Shown: in pieces, positions 31,289 through 33,067 of the stretch | Position numbering within the stretch: position 1 is the first letter of the stretch | Layout of the letters: each line of letters starts with the position of its first letter | Source of the DNA: Halanaerobium congolense | Lineage (GTDB): Bacteria > Bacillota > Halanaerobiia > Halanaerobiales > Halanaerobiaceae | DNA length: 33,067 nt | NCBI RefSeq assembly: GCF_004366375.1 | Contig: NZ_SOEF01000032.1 | Coordinates: 1 to 33,067, forward strand | Direction: 5' to 3' | Made by a program: the position numbers and the translations under genes | Notes under the pieces: generated by a model | The model's database searches: none | What the model saw: only the letters and a program-made list of their open reading frames with translations | Told to the model about the DNA's origin: nothing

Positions 31289-31749
31289 AAATTGACCCGG
31301 GTAAGCAAAAAATAATATTAATTTTATTGACCCAGCCACTCTTCAGTTTCTTTCATTCGGTAAGAATTACCATTCATATTAATTACATATGATTTGTGGG
31401 TCAATCTATCTACCATAGCTGCAGTTAATGCCGGATCATTAAACACTTCATTCCACCTCTCAAATGAGAGATTGGAAGTTATTATAGTAGATTTGCGTTC
31501 TGCTCTTAGTGAAAGAAAGGAGAATAAAAGCTCACTTCCTTTCTGGTCAAAAGAGATGTAACCTAATTCATCTAAAATTATTAAGTCATATTTTTGGAAT
31601 TTAGACTCAAAATTAGTTAATCTTCTTTCACTCTGCGTTTCTTTTAATTGATTGATAAACTGTGGTACTGTGGCAAAAAAGACTTTGTACCCCTCGTTAC
31701 AGGCCTTGATACCAAGGCCTATAGACAAATGACTTTTACCATTATGGAA
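31250..31749 (-). mobile_element. Partial IS21-family insertion sequence
   Basis: The terminal part begins TGTTTTTGTCAAG and carries the tandem terminal repeats GAAATTTGACCC (31264-31275) and GAAAATTGACCC (31287-31298), typical of IS21 ends. It contains the C-terminal two thirds of istB on the minus strand. It has been inserted into a transposase gene and later cut on its other side by the palindrome-rich segment at 31742. istA and the other end are not in the window. Confidence 0.75.
31324..31749 (-). pseudogene. istB: istB remnant (IS21 helper ATPase), N-terminus missing
   Basis: About 142 residues from the P-loop lysine region (NGKSHLSIGLG) through the Walker B motif (YDLIILDELGYISFD), ITSNLSFERW, and the end HKSYVINMNGNSYRMKETEEWL. 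These are clear IstB motifs. Normal IstB has about 90-100 more residues in front of the P-loop. The frame upstream (LWKAFH) is junction DNA from the palindrome, so the gene is split precisely at the Walker A coding segment. Confidence 0.85.
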
Positions 31750-31849
31750 AGCTTTCCATAAGGGCAATTATCGAAAGTTTTTGTTTATGGAAAGAAGTAA
31801 GGGTATATTATTGAAATAAGTTCAAATGTACTATTATTTCTTTCCATAA
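31742..31849. repeat. Cluster of TTATGGAAAG inverted repeats at an element edge
   Basis: A perfect 20-bp palindrome (31742-31761) joins TTATGGAAAG to CTTTCCATAA. A second pair, at 31785-31800 and 31834-31849, is inverted with 15 of 16 positions matching around a 33-bp spacer. The unit thus occurs four times in 108 bp, just ahead of a tyrosine recombinase gene and at the point where istB is cut. Confidence 0.7.
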
Positions 31850-31898
31850 TACCTCATAATTGATAATTATGTAAACTAAAAATTATGGGGGAATGAAA

Positions 31899-33011
31899 AT
31901 GGAAAAACTTCCTATTGAAGAACTGGTAATCAATGTCTTAACAGAACTAGAGAGATTAAATTATTCTTATAATACACTCTGTGGCTATAGAGCCTTTTAT
32001 AAGAAAGTAGTTGCTTTTGCAAAAGAAAAAGAGCAAATATATTTTACTGAAGAACTGGGTAGCACTTTTTTGAAAGAAAAATATAATTGCAAAGTTAATT
32101 ATTATATTGAAAATATGCCTAAAAGCGTAAAAAATTCAATAAGAAGAATCAGAGTTCTTGGTGATTATCAATTACATGGTGTTATTATCAGAAGGATAAT
32201 TAAAAAACCAGGGTACATTAAGCCAGACCAATTTGAAAAAGAATTAGTGGCCTATGAACAGGAATGTGTTAAAAATGAATATACTAAAAGAGGTCTTAGA
32301 ACCAGAATGCAGAGGTTATATTTTTTTATTGATTATCTGGATGCTAAAAACATTCAAAATGTTAATGAAATCTCTGGAGAGACGATATCAGATTATGTAA
32401 AAACAATTTATGGAAATCATGAAAAAAGCATGGCTGCAATTTTAACTACTCTAAGAGTATTTTTGAAATTTCTCTATCTAAACAGTTTTACAGAAAAAGA
32501 TCTATCAGAAAAAGTTCCCAGTCGAAACAAATACTATTATCCTGCAATTCCTTCAACCTGGGAGAAAGATAAAGTAATTAGATTATTAGATGTTATTGAT
32601 AAAGGAAATCCTACAGGCAAAAGAGATTATGCGATTTTATTATTAGTTGCCAGACTGGGCATGAGAGTTGGAGATATCATAAGTTTAAAACTAACCAGTC
32701 TGGATTGGAAAAATCACCAAATAGTTATTACTCAAAGTAAAACAAAAAATATTACAAACTATCCTATCTTAAATGATATTGGTTGGGCTTTAATAGATTA
32801 TTTAAAGAATGGAAGACCAATTAGTGATTCACCACATGTTTTTTTAAGACATCATGCTCCTTTTGAAAGATTTGGCAAAAACGCAAATCTTCATAATATT
32901 ATCAGTAAATATACAAGAAAAGCTGGTATTAAAGTTCCAAAAGGAAAAAAACATGGCCTCCATTCGTTAAGACATTATGTAGAGGAAAAGATTATGGTGA
33001 GTAGCTGTTAA
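31899..33011 (+). pseudogene. Tyrosine recombinase, C-terminally truncated
   Basis: A phage-integrase-family protein of 370 residues. The N-terminal DNA-binding part is at about 1-200. Catalytic-domain residues present are Arg in LVARLGMRVGDIISL, Lys in QSKTKNI, and HxxR in HSLRH near the end. After HSLRH the sequence turns into unrelated residues (YVEEKIMVSSC), so the expected LGH motif and the nucleophilic Tyr are missing. ATG 31899 suits the GGGGGA ribosome site better than 31893. It may be the first member of a recombinase pair or trio element; the truncation makes catalysis unlikely. Confidence 0.7.
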
Positions 33012-33056
33012 TTTCATTAAGATACTTGTATTTTTAATTAAAACACTCACCATAAT
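32991..33056. repeat. 12-bp inverted repeat at the broken end of the recombinase gene
   Basis: ATTATGGTGAGT (32991-33002) and ACTCACCATAAT (33045-33056) are exact inverses with 42 bp between them. They share TTATGG/CCATAA with the palindromes at 31742, suggesting a terminal or recombination site. The window ends 11 bp later. Confidence 0.55.
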
Positions 33057-33067
33057 TATCATTTAAC

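Noticed and set aside
1-33067. CRISPR arrays, tRNA or rRNA genes
   Set aside because: No regularly spaced repeat series and no cloverleaf or conserved rRNA segments were seen on either strand by eye.

Overview
The window is low-G+C DNA with dense gene packing, Firmicute-type promoters (TTGACA, 17 bp, TATAAT) and strong Shine-Dalgarno sequences. The gene content is that of a strict anaerobe: an Rnf complex, an activase/dehydratase-type ATP-dependent reductase and a CoA-disulfide/persulfide reductase. I infer an anaerobic Firmicute, possibly of the Halanaerobiales. That is a judgement from protein style and gene content, not from a database search.

Region 1 (about 1-18 kb) is a metal and sulfur stress island that looks copper-centred. 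It holds two P1B ATPases (CopB-like with CPH, CopA-like with CPC and two HMA domains), a CsoR-type repressor (a second lies at 28.1 kb), a YHS mini-protein, an RseC-like protein, a four-domain persulfide reductase, an Mrp/ApbC ATPase, LarE, a secreted beta-propeller and a DUF2933-like peptide. It also holds an unusual operon: SHOCT membrane peptide, PspA-like protein, SHOCT coiled-coil protein, Met-rich exported PepSY-like protein, SHOCT membrane peptide. These units are tied together by a repeated 15-bp palindrome, TACC-N7-GGTA. I find nine good copies or close variants, most sitting 6-16 bp downstream of a well-formed -10 box, as expected for CsoR operators.

Region 2 (17.7-28.4 kb) is an electron-transfer block. 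It has a three-gene activase plus double HgdB/DUF2229-like module, a PIN-TRAM membrane protein, a CopZ-like HMA protein, rnfCDGEA, a ZIP metal transporter, a NusG-domain-II protein and the second csoR. rnfB is not in its usual place. rnfD carries an in-frame TGA, with 34 codons of continuing RnfD-like sequence running exactly up to the rnfG start.

Region 3 (28.4-30.3 kb) has a second copy of the copper-type promoter and operator in front of a decayed SHOCT gene, followed by a DUF302 protein and a small His-rich exported protein.

Region 4 (30.3-33.07 kb) is a scrapyard of mobile DNA. It holds an orphan AbiEi-like gene, a transposase HTH fragment cut by an IS21-family end, an istB remnant cut at its P-loop, and a tyrosine recombinase that has lost its catalytic Tyr. 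Palindromic TTATGG/CCATAA repeats lie at both edges of the recombinase segment.

Working model (inference): CsoR senses cytosolic Cu(I) and derepresses export ATPases, small metal-binding proteins and an envelope-protection module of PspA plus SHOCT proteins. Sulfur and Fe-S repair functions and Rnf-linked redox genes sit alongside because copper attacks thiols and Fe-S clusters in anaerobes.
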